DNA from: an uncultured Pelagibacteraceae bacterium
GTDB lineage: Bacteria > Pseudomonadota > Alphaproteobacteria > Pelagibacterales > Pelagibacteraceae
Direction of reading: 5' to 3'
DNA: 64,000 nt
Assembly (NCBI GenBank): GCA_902579105.1
Contig: CACHFM010000005.1
Span: 18,519-82,518 of the forward strand
In this document: one piece after another, positions 48,516 through 57,731 of the stretch
Numbering within the stretch: position 1 is the stretch's first letter
How the letters are laid out: each line of letters begins with the position of its first letter
The notes under the pieces: generated by a model
Seen by the model: the letters and a program-made list of their open reading frames with translations, nothing else
Databases searched by the model: none
What the model was told of the DNA's origin: nothing
Position numbers and translations under genes: made by a program

Positions 48516-48591
48516 TGGCTCCTCGGGCAGGACTCGAACCTGCGACCAATTGATTAACAGTCAACTGCTCTACCAACTGAGCTACCGAGGA
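48516..48591 (-). tRNA. tRNA-Asn (anticodon GUU)
   Basis: Read on the minus strand: acceptor TCCTCGG/CCGAGGA, D arm TAGCTCAGTTGGTAGAGCA, anticodon stem GTTGA/TCAAT with loop CTGTTAA (anticodon GTT), T arm GCAGG-TTCGAGT-CCTGC, discriminator G and encoded CCA. It precedes no gene on its strand and is about 50 bp from tRNA-Cys, likely as one transcript (Cys then Asn). Confidence 0.96.
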
Positions 48592-48641
48592 ATATAAAAA
48601 AATCAACTTACTTTTTTTTATAACTAAAACAAGATTTTTTT

Positions 48642-48715
48642 TGGAGGCAACGCCCGGAATCGAACCGGGATACAAGGATTTGCAATCCTCTGCGTAACCA
48701 TTCCGCCACGTTGCC
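48642..48715 (-). tRNA. tRNA-Cys (anticodon GCA)
   Basis: Read on the minus strand: acceptor GGCAACG/CGTTGCC, D arm TGGCGGAATGGTTACGCA, anticodon stem GAGGA/TCCTT with loop TTGCAAA (anticodon GCA), T arm CCCGG-TTCGATT-CCGGG. The discriminator is U, the strong identity element of tRNA-Cys, and CCA is encoded. Confidence 0.96.
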
Positions 48716-48800
48716 TTCTCGTGTTTAATTAATAGCTACAGATGCCTTTTTATATTAAATATTTAACATTAGTCTATTAAATAAAGTTTCAAATTGATTA

Positions 48801-48828
48801 TTGTTAATTTAGATTATTAAATTATAAA
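48801..48828 (+). promoter_or_regulatory. Possible promoter for valS
   Basis: TTGTTA (48801-48806) and TATAAA (48823-48828) are separated by 16 bp. Initiation would fall about 5 nt before the valS ATG, giving a nearly leaderless message; no Shine-Dalgarno sequence is visible before this ATG, which fits. Confidence 0.4.
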
Positions 48829-48839
48829 CTTTAACATTC

Positions 48840-51467
48840 ATGAGTACTGATAAATATATACATTCTGATGTTGAAAATAAAATATATTCTTATTGGGAAA
48901 AAAACTCTCTTTTTAAACCAAAAGAAAATTCAAAAAAATTTTCAATAGTTATACCCCCACCAAATGTTACAGGCAGTTTACATATGGGACATGCTTTAAA
49001 TAATTCAATTCAAGATTTATTGGTTAGATATCATCGTATGAATAATTATGAAACTTTGTGGCAACCTGGAACAGATCATGCCGGTATTGCAACCCAAGCC
49101 TTGGTTGAAAAGAAACTTGCATCTGAAAAAATTGATAAAAATGAAATAGGTAGAGAAAAATTTATTGAAAAAGTCTGGGAATGGAAAGAGCAGTATGGCG
49201 ATATAATTATAAATCAGCTAAAGAAATTAGGTTGTTCTTGTGATTGGTCTAGAAATGCTTTTACTATGGATGAAAATTTATCTAAATCAGTTATTAAGGT
49301 TTTTGTTGATCTACATAAAAAAAATTTAATTTATAAAGCTAAAAAATTAGTTAATTGGGATACTGTTTTAAAAACAGCGATTTCTGATCTTGAAGTAGAT
49401 CAAAGAGAAGTTAATTCTAAAATTTATTACATTCGATATCCGATTAATGGGACAGATGAATTTATTACGATTGCTACAACAAGACCTGAAACAATGCTGG
49501 GAGATACAGGAATTGCTGTTAATCCAAAAGATGATCGTTTTAAATCCTTTGTTGGTAAAACAGCAACGATACCTATAGTTGGTAGAAAAATTAATATTAT
49601 AGAAGATGATTATGCAGATCCTGAACAAGGAACAGGTGCTTTAAAAATAACACCAGCACATGACTTTAATGATTATGATGTTGGGCAAAGAAATAATCTT
49701 GAAATTATAAATATTTTTACAGAATCTGGAAAAATTAATGATAATGCTCCAAAAGGCTATGTTGGTCTTGATAGATTTGAAGCTAGAAAAAAAATCTTAA
49801 AAGAACTTAAAGAAAAAGATTTTTTTGTAAAAGAAGAAAATATTAAGAATAAAGTTCCTTATGGAGATAGATCAAATTCTATTATAGAACCATTTTTAAC
49901 CGAACAATGGTTTGCTGATGCTGAAAAATTATCAGTAAAAGCAAAAGAAGTTGTTAATTTAAAAAAAACTAATTTCTTTCCTGAAAATTGGTCAAAAACA
50001 TATTTTCAATGGATGAATAATATAGAACCTTGGTGCATCTCTAGACAGTTGTGGTGGGGTCATCAAATTCCAGCATGGTACGGTCCTGACAAAAAAATAT
50101 TCGTAGCTATTAATGAAGATGAAGCTAAAGAGCAGGCAAAAAAACATTATAATAAAGATGTTGATTTAGTTCGTGATCCCGATGTACTTGATACATGGTT
50201 TTCATCAGGACTTTGGGCTTTCGCTACGTTGGGATGGCCTGATAATAAAAAATATGTAGATAAATTTTATCCTACTTCAGTATTGGTAACCGGATTTGAT
50301 ATTATATTTTTCTGGGTTGCTCGAATGATTATGTTTGGTACTGAATTTTTAAACAAAGAACCATTTAAAGATATTTATGTTCACGCATTAGTTAGAGATG
50401 AAAAGGGACAAAAAATGTCTAAATCTAAAGGTAATGTAATAGATCCATTAGATTTAATTGAAAAATATAGCGCTGATGCATTAAGATTTACCTTACTCTC
50501 AATGGCGTCTCCAGGGACTGACGTAAAGCTTTCTGAAGATAGAGTTAAAGGTTATAGAAATTTTTTAAATAAATTATGGAATGCAAATAATTTTTTAATA
50601 ACCAATGAATGTGATTTTATAAACATTGATAAAGTTCCTAGTTTAAATGTTAATATTAATAAGTGGATTTATTCTGAGTTAATAGAAGCAAAAAACAATA
50701 TAGAGAGAAATTTAAAAGATTATAGATTTGATGAAGCAGCTAAAAATGCCTATCAATTTGCATGGCACTCTTATTGTGATTGGTACTTAGAATTGTCTAA
50801 AACAATACTTTTTTCTGATAATGAAGAAGCTAAAATTGAGGTAAAAAAGGTTTCAAGCTACGTTTTTAAGCAAATACTTATTTTATTACATCCCTTTATT
50901 CCTTTTGTTACAGAAGAAATTTGGCTTAAGAATAAGTTTGATAAATCTAATAAAAATTTCTTAATGCTAGCAAATTGGCCAACTGGTAAAATCAATAAAG
51001 ATTCAAATACGGAACAAGTTGAAAAAATAATTAATATTATATCTGAAATTAGATCTTTCAAAAACGAACTTAATGTAAGTCCAGGTTCTTTTATTGATAT
51101 TTCTATTAATAATATAAATAATGATCAAAAAAAGTTTATTAATAATAATGAAATAATTCTTAAAAAATTAGGTAGAATTAAAAATATTCTCAACGAAGAT
51201 TCTAAAAAATCTGCAGCAACAATGATGGTGTCTGGAGATTTGTTTAAAGTTTACTTTGACAAAGATGTTGATTTAAAACTTATTAAAGAAAATTTAACTA
51301 ATAAACAAAACAGTATTCAGGACGAAATGAGTAAGATATCACAAAGATTAGAAAATAAAAGTTTTGTAGATAGAGCACCAAAAGAGATTGTTGAACAAGA
51401 AAAAACTAATTATAATAATTTAAAGAACGATATTGAAAAAATATCAGTAATAATAAAGGGTATATAA
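48840..51467 (+). CDS. valS: Valyl-tRNA synthetase
   Basis: Class I synthetase charging tRNA-Val, with an editing domain. The 875-residue protein has [29 protein letters not shown] (HIGH motif HMGH) near residue 50, and the editing-domain region [25 protein letters not shown] near residue 210. [17 protein letters not shown] and [18 protein letters not shown] (KMSKS) near residue 525 follow. The anticodon-binding and C-terminal coiled-coil regions end the protein. ilvD begins within its stop codon, with 1 bp of overlap. Confidence 0.97.
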   Translation: MSTDKYIHSDVENKIYSYWEKNSLFKPKENSKKFSIVIPPPNVTGSLHMGHALNNSIQDLLVRYHRMNNYETLWQPGTDHAGIATQALVEKKLASEKIDKNEIGREKFIEKVWEWKEQYGDIIINQLKKLGCSCDWSRNAFTMDENLSKSVIKVFVDLHKKNLIYKAKKLVNWDTVLKTAISDLEVDQREVNSKIYYIRYPINGTDEFITIATTRPETMLGDTGIAVNPKDDRFKSFVGKTATIPIVGRKINIIEDDYADPEQGTGALKITPAHDFNDYDVGQRNNLEIINIFTESGKINDNAPKGYVGLDRFEARKKILKELKEKDFFVKEENIKNKVPYGDRSNSIIEPFLTEQWFADAEKLSVKAKEVVNLKKTNFFPENWSKTYFQWMNNIEPWCISRQLWWGHQIPAWYGPDKKIFVAINEDEAKEQAKKHYNKDVDLVRDPDVLDTWFSSGLWAFATLGWPDNKKYVDKFYPTSVLVTGFDIIFFWVARMIMFGTEFLNKEPFKDIYVHALVRDEKGQKMSKSKGNVIDPLDLIEKYSADALRFTLLSMASPGTDVKLSEDRVKGYRNFLNKLWNANNFLITNECDFINIDKVPSLNVNINKWIYSELIEAKNNIERNLKDYRFDEAAKNAYQFAWHSYCDWYLELSKTILFSDNEEAKIEVKKVSSYVFKQILILLHPFIPFVTEEIWLKNKFDKSNKNFLMLANWPTGKINKDSNTEQVEKIINIISEIRSFKNELNVSPGSFIDISINNINNDQKKFINNNEIILKKLGRIKNILNEDSKKSAATMMVSGDLFKVYFDKDVDLKLIKENLTNKQNSIQDEMSKISQRLENKSFVDRAPKEIVEQEKTNYNNLKNDIEKISVIIKGI

Positions 51468-53185
51468 TGGCAAAATTTAATAAAAAAAAACTTCCTAGTA
51501 GACATACATCATTAGGACCAGATAGAGCTCCACATAGATCTTTTTATTATGCCATGGGTGAAACTGAAAAAGATGTAGCTAAACCGTTTGTTGGTGTTGT
51601 ATCAACATGGAATGAGGCTGCACCATGTAATATTGCTTTAATGAGACAAGCTCAGTCAGTTAAAAAAGGTGTTAGAGCAAATGGTGGAACTCCTAGAGAA
51701 TTTTGCACTATTACTGTTACAGATGGTATTGCAATGGGTCATGAAGGAATGAAATCTTCTTTAATATCTAGAGAAGTAATTGCAGACTCTGCCGAACTTA
51801 CTGTTAGAGGACACTGTTATGATGCCTTAGTTGGTATAGCTGGTTGTGATAAATCGTTACCTGGATTGATGATGTCTATGGTTAGATTAAATGTTCCAAG
51901 TGTTTTTATTTATGGTGGATCCATTCTTCCAGGAAAATTTAAAGGTAAAGATGTTACTGTCGTTGATGTATTCGAAGCTGTTGGTAAACATTCATCAGGT
52001 CAGATGACTACTGCAGAACTTAGAAAATTAGAATTAGTTGCTTGTCCAAGTGCCGGTGCTTGTGGAGGACAATTTACAGCAAATACTATGGCATGCGTAT
52101 CTGAAGCAATTGGTTTAGCATTACCATATTCTGCTGGAACTCCTGCACCTTATGAAGAAAGAGATAAATACGCAAAAGCGAGTGGTAAAATGGTTATGAG
52201 TCTTTTAGAAAAAGGAATTAAGCCAAGAGATATAGTTACCAAAAAAGCTTTGGAAAATGCTGCAACAGTTGTTGCTGCAACTGGCGGATCTACAAACGCA
52301 GGCTTACATTTACCAGCGATTGCTAATGAGGCAGGAATTAAATTTGACTTAATGGATGTAGCTAAAATTTTTAAAAGAACACCTTATCTTGCAGATTTAA
52401 AACCTGGTGGAAAATATGTTGCTAAAGATATGTGGTTAGCAGGTGGTGTTCCAATGTTATTAAAAACTTTATATGAAGGCGGTTTTATCCATGGTGATTG
52501 CATGACTGTTACAGGTAAAACCATGAAAGAAAATTTAAAAAATATTAAATTTAATCCAAAACAAAAAGTAATGAGATCTTATAAAAATCCGTTATCATCA
52601 ACGGGAGGTGTTGTTGGATTAAAAGGAAACTTAGCTCCTGAAGGTGCAATTGTAAAAGTTGCTGGGCTTAAAAAATTACAGTTTACAGGAAAAGCAAGAT
52701 GCTTTGATAATGAAGAAAGTGCAATGAAAGCTGTTCAAAGCAGAAAGTATAATGATGGTGATGTAATTATAATTAGATACGAAGGTCCTGTAGGAGGCCC
52801 AGGTATGAGAGAAATGTTATCAACAACTGGTGCAATTTATGGACAAGGAAAAGGGGAGAAAGTAGCTCTTATTACTGATGGTAGGTTCTCTGGAGCCACA
52901 AGAGGCTTTTGTGTCGGTCATGTAGGCCCTGAGGCCGCTCTAGGGGGTCCTATAGGCCTTTTACGTACTGGAGACATCATTGATATCGATGCCAAAAAAG
53001 GAACTATAAATGTAAGACTTTCTAAAAAAGAAATGGCTGCGAGAAAAAGAAAATGGAAAGCTAGAAAATCAGATTTTGGATCAGGTACGTTATGGAAATA
53101 TGCACAAACAGTTGGACCGGCATATTTAGGTGCCCCAACACATCCAGGAAAGAAAAAAGAAGTTAAAGATTATTCTAAAATTTAA
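51467..53185 (+). CDS. ilvD: Dihydroxy-acid dehydratase
   Basis: Iron-sulfur dehydratase in valine, isoleucine and leucine synthesis. The 572-residue protein has the cluster-binding motifs [20 protein letters not shown] (Cys near residue 127) and [33 protein letters not shown] (Cys near residue 198), an early cysteine in WNEAAPCNI, and the C-terminal blocks [62 protein letters not shown]. It shares the branched-chain theme with valS upstream. It converges on gmd with an 11-bp tail overlap. Confidence 0.97.
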   Translation: MAKFNKKKLPSRHTSLGPDRAPHRSFYYAMGETEKDVAKPFVGVVSTWNEAAPCNIALMRQAQSVKKGVRANGGTPREFCTITVTDGIAMGHEGMKSSLISREVIADSAELTVRGHCYDALVGIAGCDKSLPGLMMSMVRLNVPSVFIYGGSILPGKFKGKDVTVVDVFEAVGKHSSGQMTTAELRKLELVACPSAGACGGQFTANTMACVSEAIGLALPYSAGTPAPYEERDKYAKASGKMVMSLLEKGIKPRDIVTKKALENAATVVAATGGSTNAGLHLPAIANEAGIKFDLMDVAKIFKRTPYLADLKPGGKYVAKDMWLAGGVPMLLKTLYEGGFIHGDCMTVTGKTMKENLKNIKFNPKQKVMRSYKNPLSSTGGVVGLKGNLAPEGAIVKVAGLKKLQFTGKARCFDNEESAMKAVQSRKYNDGDVIIIRYEGPVGGPGMREMLSTTGAIYGQGKGEKVALITDGRFSGATRGFCVGHVGPEAALGGPIGLLRTGDIIDIDAKKGTINVRLSKKEMAARKRKWKARKSDFGSGTLWKYAQTVGPAYLGAPTHPGKKKEVKDYSKI

Positions 53186-54215
53186 TTTTATATTTATTTT
53201 TAACCAATTCTAAATCAGAAACTATCATCATTTTAACTAATTTAGAAAAACTTGTTTTAGGTTTCCAATTTAATTCTTTTTTTGCTTTATTAAAATTACC
53301 CTTTAAGCTCCCTACATCTTTTGGCCTAAAAAATTTTTTATCTATTGAAATAATTGTTTTATTATTAACTTTATTAATTAGTTTTTCATTTAAATCTTTT
53401 CCGATCCATTTAGTTTTAAGCTTTAAGACTTTAATAGCTTCATTAATAAATTGCTTAATAGAGCAGGTTTTGCCTGTAGCTATCACATAATCTTTAGGCT
53501 TTTTTGTTTGTAACATCTTCCACATCGCTGTCACATAATCCTCTGAATAGCCCCAATCTCTTTTTAAATTAATATTTCCTAAGTAAACAGTTTTTTGCTT
53601 GTTAAAATATATTTTTGATAATCCTAGAGTTATTTTTCTAGTCACAAAATCCTCTCCTCTCAAAGGAGACTCGTGATTAAATAAAATTCCGTTTACAGCA
53701 TGAATTTGATATTTCTTTCTATAATTTATTACCGAATGATGAGCAAAAGCTTTTGATTTAGCATAAGGACTTCTTGGATTAAATAAAGTTTTTTCATTTT
53801 GATATTTTTTTCGACTTTTACCAAACATTTCAGACGAAGAAGCTTGATAAAACTTAATTTTTCTTTTTTGATCTTTGATTACTTTCAATATATTTAGTGT
53901 ACCACTTGCATTAATTTTAAAAGTTTCTGTAGGTTTTTTAAAAGATTTATTTACGTAAGATTGAGCTGCCAAGTTATAAACTTCATCAAATTTATATTTT
54001 GTAAATAATCTAATTAATTTCTTTGTTTCTCTTATGTCTATTTTTTTAATTGAAATTTTATTCAATATATTTAGTTTTTTTAATCGCCAATTATTGTTTT
54101 TAGAGGTTGTTCTTGTTAAACCAATAATCTTATAGTTTTTTTTTAATAAAAATTTAGCTAAGTAAGCTCCATCTTGCCCAGAAATTCCTGTTATCAGAGC
54201 AATTTTTTTTGTCAT
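53175..54215 (-). CDS. gmd: GDP-mannose 4,6-dehydratase
   Basis: Converts GDP-mannose to GDP-4-keto-6-deoxymannose, the precursor of GDP-fucose, GDP-rhamnose or GDP-perosamine for surface glycans. The 346-residue SDR protein starts [26 protein letters not shown], which aligns with Gmd; the ATG at 54230, five codons earlier, is the alternative. [51 protein letters not shown] (catalytic YxxxK) and [17 protein letters not shown] are specific to Gmd. No downstream reductase or transferase is in this window. It is divergent from manC. Confidence 0.95.
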   Translation of the reverse strand: MTKKIALITGISGQDGAYLAKFLLKKNYKIIGLTRTTSKNNNWRLKKLNILNKISIKKIDIRETKKLIRLFTKYKFDEVYNLAAQSYVNKSFKKPTETFKINASGTLNILKVIKDQKRKIKFYQASSSEMFGKSRKKYQNEKTLFNPRSPYAKSKAFAHHSVINYRKKYQIHAVNGILFNHESPLRGEDFVTRKITLGLSKIYFNKQKTVYLGNINLKRDWGYSEDYVTAMWKMLQTKKPKDYVIATGKTCSIKQFINEAIKVLKLKTKWIGKDLNEKLINKVNNKTIISIDKKFFRPKDVGSLKGNFNKAKKELNWKPKTSFSKLVKMMIVSDLELVKNKYKIKF

Positions 54216-54246
54216 AAGTAAATCTAACATATATATAGTTAATTAC

Positions 54247-55464
54247 ATGCAACAAAATCGAAAAATTATACCTGTAATATTATGTGGAGGTAGTGGCTCA
54301 AGGTTATCTTTAAACAATAAAAATAATACACCTAAACAATTTATAAATTTTGGAAATTGGACTTTATTCGATAAAACTCTTTTACGAATAAAATCATCAA
54401 TTTTTGATTCACCAATTATCAGTACAAACAAAAAATATCTAAAACATGTTAAACTACATCTAAGAAGAAATAAGATTACAAAATATAAAATAATTTTAGA
54501 GCCAGCAAAAAGAAACACCGCACCAGCTATTTTAACTGCTGCATTGATTAATAATATTCCAGATGATCAACCATTAATATTTTTTACAGCAGATCATTTA
54601 ATTGAAAAAATGAATATTTTTAATAAAGCAATTGTAAAAAATAAATCCAATCTAACTAATTTTAATGTATTTATATTTGGTATCAAACCCACATCTCCTT
54701 CAAGTGAATATGGATATTTTAAAACCAAGAAAATCAAAAAAAATATCAATAAAGTAATTAAATTTATTGAAAAACCAAATGAAGCAAAAGCAAAACAAGT
54801 TATTAAACAAAAAGGCTATTGGAATTCAGGAATGTTTTATCTTCGAAAAGATTCCATTATTAATAACTTTAAAAATTATCAGCCCAAAACTTACAGAAAT
54901 TGTTTAAATGCAGTTAATAAAGCAAAATACAAAGCTAATACATATTACTTAAATAAAGCTTCGTTTATAAAAGCGACTGCTAAATCTTTTGATTATGCAA
55001 TTCTAGAAAAAACCAAACAAATTAACGCTATCAAACTAGATATTCCTTGGTCAGATCTAGGTAGTTGGAAAGAAATATTGAAAATGTATGACAATAATAA
55101 AAATAAATATATTAAGAAAAAAAATGTCTTTTACCGACCATGGGGGAGATACACTAATCTGTTTGAAGGTAAAGAGTTTTTGATTAAGGAATTATTTGTA
55201 AAGCCGAAAGGAATATTAAGCTTACAAAAACACCATCACCGATCAGAACATTGGTTAGTTACACAGGGCAATGCTAAAATTACACTTAACAAAAAAATTA
55301 TAATTAAAAGACCTGGTGAGCATATATTTATTCCATTAGAGGCAATCCACAGAGTTCAAAATCCAGGAAAAAAACCTGTTAAAATTGTTGAAGCTCAAGT
55401 TGGCTCAATTTTAAAGGAAAGTGATATTGTAAGATATCAAGATGTTTATGGAAGAGTTCGTTAA
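54247..55464 (+). CDS. manC: Mannose-1-phosphate guanylyltransferase with C-terminal cupin (ManC/AlgA type)
   Basis: Makes GDP-mannose, the substrate of the adjacent Gmd. The 405-residue protein has the pyrophosphorylase motif PVILCGGSGSRLSLNNKNNTPKQF at the N-terminus, FTADHLIEKMN and SEYGYF with FIEKPNEAKAKQ in the middle, and PWGRYTNLFEGKEFLIKELFVKPKGILSLQKHHHRSEHWLVTQGNAKIT at the cupin isomerase domain. It is shorter than typical two-domain enzymes (~470 residues), so the mannose-6-phosphate isomerase activity is likely but not certain. Confidence 0.93.
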   Translation: MQQNRKIIPVILCGGSGSRLSLNNKNNTPKQFINFGNWTLFDKTLLRIKSSIFDSPIISTNKKYLKHVKLHLRRNKITKYKIILEPAKRNTAPAILTAALINNIPDDQPLIFFTADHLIEKMNIFNKAIVKNKSNLTNFNVFIFGIKPTSPSSEYGYFKTKKIKKNINKVIKFIEKPNEAKAKQVIKQKGYWNSGMFYLRKDSIINNFKNYQPKTYRNCLNAVNKAKYKANTYYLNKASFIKATAKSFDYAILEKTKQINAIKLDIPWSDLGSWKEILKMYDNNKNKYIKKKNVFYRPWGRYTNLFEGKEFLIKELFVKPKGILSLQKHHHRSEHWLVTQGNAKITLNKKIIIKRPGEHIFIPLEAIHRVQNPGKKPVKIVEAQVGSILKESDIVRYQDVYGRVR

Positions 55465-55482
55465 ATTAACTGAATTGTAATA

Positions 55483-55516
55483 TTAGATAAATATTTTTGT
55501 AATTAAACTTATCTAA
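55483..55516. repeat. Inverted repeat after manC
   Basis: TTAGATAA (55483-55490) and TTATCTAA (55509-55516) form an 8-bp perfect inverted repeat with an 18-nt spacer; one more A-T pair closes outside. There is no T tract. It may be a weak 3' stem for the manC message or chance in A+T-rich DNA. Confidence 0.3.
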
Positions 55517-55591
55517 TGATTGCTTACAAAATTTATAGTTAAATAATAAATTATTCTTCTCGTATTCACTTTAAATTTTGTTAATTAACAA

Positions 55592-55625
55592 CTTTCTCTC
55601 TTTTCATAATTGAGAAGAGAGAAAG
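55592..55625 (-). terminator. Strong 15-bp hairpin downstream of the lysine-rich small gene
   Basis: CTTTCTCTCTTTTCA (55592-55606), loop TAAT, and TGAGAAGAGAGAAAG (55611-55625) pair along 15 positions with one G-U. It begins 13 bp after the stop of the small minus-strand gene. On that strand only a weak, interrupted T run follows, so it may stabilise the 3' end of the message or act as a terminator without a good U tail. It also lies 3' of manC on the other strand. Confidence 0.55.
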
Positions 55626-55638
55626 ACGAATTTAGATA

Positions 55639-55848
55639 TTAATTATTTACAGATGCTGAGCTTTCATTAGCTTGTTTCTTAGCTATTTTTTTCGCTCTTT
55701 TTTCAGCAATTTTTTTTTCTAAACTTGCAATTTTTATATTAATTTTAGATAATTTTTTTTCTTTTAAACTTATCTTATTTTTAAGTTTATCTATTGATTT
55801 GATAAATTTCTTTTTTCTTTTTTCATTTTTCTTTAGTTTTTTACCCAT
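55639..55848 (-). CDS. Very lysine-rich small coiled-coil protein of unknown function
   Basis: I do not recognise this 69-residue protein. It begins MGKKLKKNEKRKKKFIKS and has 24 lysines (about 35%), with heptad-like spacing of I and L over residues 15-50 (IDKLKNKISLKEKKLSKINIKIASLEKKIAEK), then an Ala/Lys stretch and an acidic-free SSASVNN tail. It is intracellular by appearance. It is almost certainly real: a perfect AGGAGG lies just before the ATG, a consensus-like promoter lies upstream, and a strong hairpin follows. Possible roles are nucleic-acid binding or ribosome association; both are inference from charge only. Confidence 0.82.
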   Translation of the reverse strand: MGKKLKKNEKRKKKFIKSIDKLKNKISLKEKKLSKINIKIASLEKKIAEKRAKKIAKKQANESSASVNN

Positions 55849-55877
55849 GACAACCTCCTATAGTAAATTTAAAAACA

Positions 55878-55906
55878 ATTATATTTAAATTAAATATCTT
55901 AGTAAA
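55878..55906 (-). promoter_or_regulatory. Sigma70-type promoter for the lysine-rich small gene
   Basis: On the minus strand TTTACT (55906-55901) is followed after exactly 17 bp by a perfect TATAAT (55883-55878). Initiation near 55871 would give a leader of about 23 nt containing TAGGAGGTTGTC before the ATG. It is the best -10/-35 pair I noticed in the window. Confidence 0.6.
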
Positions 55907-55937
55907 ATAATTTTTTGTTAAATTATGTTATTTAAAA

Positions 55938-56822
55938 TTATAGTAAAAAATTTACTTTTTTATCTGAAAATTCAATATCAATCTGTTTATGACATCCAAA
56001 ATTGTCCCCATCAATCTGAACGGGAATTTCAAAATTATTACCATCAATATGAATATTTTTTGAGTAAGTAGTGATAACAGATTTGTTTTTCGATAGATCT
56101 CCATAAATAATAATTAAAATTATATAATATATTAGTTTTAATCTTGTTAAATCTTTGAACACGTAAGTTACCAATCTATCATCAAAAATATCTGATTTAT
56201 TTATCTTATGATGACCAGCATAATACTTTGTATTAGATGACAATATCCAATCGGCCTGATGTTTTTGACCGTCAAAGAAAACATTAAGTTTATTATTATT
56301 CATAAATAAAAAATGTTGAAATCCTTTTAAACCAAAAATTATCTTTCCTAGTATTTTTTTTATACGCGTATCAATAGAGTGAACAATTTTAGCATCCCAA
56401 CCAATACCAGCCATTAAAAAAAAATAATTTTCATTTATTTTTATAAGATTAGATTGTTTATAATTATTTGATGTTAAAGCACTGCAAATATCATTTACTT
56501 TTTTGGTTATAGATAACTCTGCTTGAAGTAAATTGGCAGTCCCAGCCGGTATATACCCAATTGCAAAATTTTCATTAAAATCAAAGTCATTTTTGATTAA
56601 TTCATTGATAGCAAATGATACTGATCCATCACCACCAGCAACTATCAATCTATCATAATTTTTATTTTTAAATTCAAGGAATATTTTTTTTGCCTCTTGT
56701 TCAGATTTAGTTTTGAAAAAATCAACAGTATTATTGATCTTTAATTTTTCATAAATTTTATTTACTAATTTTACTTTTTTCCCTGATGATGAATTGAGAT
56801 TATAAATTAAACAATAATGCAT
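55938..56822 (-). CDS. Diacylglycerol kinase-family lipid kinase (YegS/DgkB-like)
   Basis: Predicted to phosphorylate a lipid alcohol such as diacylglycerol, or to act in a related lipid pathway. The 294-residue protein begins MHYCLIYNLNSSSGKK (cf. NPxSG), and has YDRLIVAGGDGSVSFAINEL (GGDGT-type nucleotide motif) near residue 58 and IGYIPAGTANLLQAELSI near residue 89, the conserved PxGTxN motif. GIGWDAKIVHSID follows. It is divergent from the PlcP-like gene, and a Pho-box-like repeat oriented toward it lies about 68 bp upstream of its ATG, suggesting induction at low phosphate. Confidence 0.88.
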   Translation of the reverse strand: MHYCLIYNLNSSSGKKVKLVNKIYEKLKINNTVDFFKTKSEQEAKKIFLEFKNKNYDRLIVAGGDGSVSFAINELIKNDFDFNENFAIGYIPAGTANLLQAELSITKKVNDICSALTSNNYKQSNLIKINENYFFLMAGIGWDAKIVHSIDTRIKKILGKIIFGLKGFQHFLFMNNNKLNVFFDGQKHQADWILSSNTKYYAGHHKINKSDIFDDRLVTYVFKDLTRLKLIYYIILIIIYGDLSKNKSVITTYSKNIHIDGNNFEIPVQIDGDNFGCHKQIDIEFSDKKVNFLL

Positions 56823-56889
56823 AATTTTTTCGTAATTAAATTTTAATAAATCCTTAACATTTCAATGAAATAAGAAATAGATGATTCGA

Positions 56890-56907
56890 GTTACAGTTGT
56901 GTTACAA
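56890..56907 (-). promoter_or_regulatory. Pho box between the lipid kinase and plcP
   Basis: On the minus strand TTGTAAC-ACAA-CTGTAAC: two 7-bp direct repeats separated by 4 bp, the layout of a PhoB binding site (CTGTCAT-N4-CTGTCAT in E. coli) and almost identical to the site before pstS. A TATTTC -10-like element about 10 bp downstream on the minus strand would drive the lipid kinase gene. The plcP ATG is only 14 bp away on the other side. Confidence 0.65.
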
Positions 56908-56921
56908 AAAAGGTTTTTTTA

Positions 56922-57728
56922 ATGGCCCCACTATTAAAATATAAGAGTATATTCATATCTGATGTACATCTTGGTACTAAAGGTTGTCAAGCAGGCAAGC
57001 TTCTAGAGTTTTTCAAAAATTCAAGATCTGAAAATCTTTATTTGGTTGGAGACATAATCGATGTTTGGGCTATGCAAAAGAGTTTCTATTGGCCTCAAGA
57101 GCACAATGATGTCATTCAAAAAATATTAAGAAAAGCAAGGCACGGGACAAAAGTATTTTACATTATTGGTAATCATGACGAGGTGTTTAGAAAATTTATC
57201 CCAATGCACTTGGGTGATATTAAAATTGTAAATAGAGTTATTCATGAAACACAGTTAGGAAAAAAATATCTAGTTGTTCATGGTGATGCTTGGGACGGAG
57301 TAATGAAACATGCAAAATGGCTATCTAAATTAGGAGCTATTGCATATGAATTATTACTTAAAATTAATATTATTATAAATTTCTTTAGAAAGTTGAGAGG
57401 TAAAGACTATTGGTCTTTGGCAAAATTTTTAAAATATAAGGTAAAAAATGCTGTCAAATATATAGGTGAATATGAAAACACACTTTCAAAATATGCAAAA
57501 AGAAAAAAATTTGATGGAATAATCTGTGGTCACATCCATCACGCTGAAAATTTAAACCTTGATGGTGTGAATTATTTAAATTGTGGTGATTGGGTTGAGT
57601 CTTGTACAGCATTAACAGAAAAATATGATGGAACTTTTGAGATAATTTATTGGGATAAAAAAAGAAAAGAATATATTTCAGAAAATATTGATAAAGACAA
57701 GTTCACTTCTTTCAAAAAAGCATCCTAA
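56922..57728 (+). CDS. plcP: PlcP-like metallophosphoesterase (phospholipase C for lipid remodelling)
   Basis: Calcineurin-like phosphoesterase of 268 residues, related in sequence to LpxH-type enzymes. Metal motifs are complete: FISDVHLGTKG, NLYLVGDIIDVWAM, YIIGNHDEVFRKFIP, VVHGDAWDGVM and IICGHIHHAENL. Because LpxI already sits in the lipid A operon, and because this gene is followed after 3 bp by a GT4 glycosyltransferase and lies beside phoR and pst, I assign the PlcP role. PlcP is known to remove headgroups from phospholipids under phosphate starvation, giving diacylglycerol for glycolipid synthesis, in SAR11 and rhizobia. LpxH activity is the main alternative. Confidence 0.82.
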   Translation: MAPLLKYKSIFISDVHLGTKGCQAGKLLEFFKNSRSENLYLVGDIIDVWAMQKSFYWPQEHNDVIQKILRKARHGTKVFYIIGNHDEVFRKFIPMHLGDIKIVNRVIHETQLGKKYLVVHGDAWDGVMKHAKWLSKLGAIAYELLLKINIIINFFRKLRGKDYWSLAKFLKYKVKNAVKYIGEYENTLSKYAKRKKFDGIICGHIHHAENLNLDGVNYLNCGDWVESCTALTEKYDGTFEIIYWDKKRKEYISENIDKDKFTSFKKAS

Positions 57729-57731
57729 AAA

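Noticed and set aside
56841-56858. Plus-strand Pho-box-like TTTTAAT-AAAT-CCTTAAC before plcP
   Set aside because: Each half-site matches only about 5 of 7 positions of the CTGTAAY form in very A+T-rich DNA, so it is not listed as a feature.
56922-57728. Annotation as lipid A enzyme LpxH
   Set aside because: The metallophosphoesterase motifs fit LpxH too, but lpxI already fills that step in the lpx operon and the pairing with a GT4 transferase beside pho/pst genes favours PlcP.
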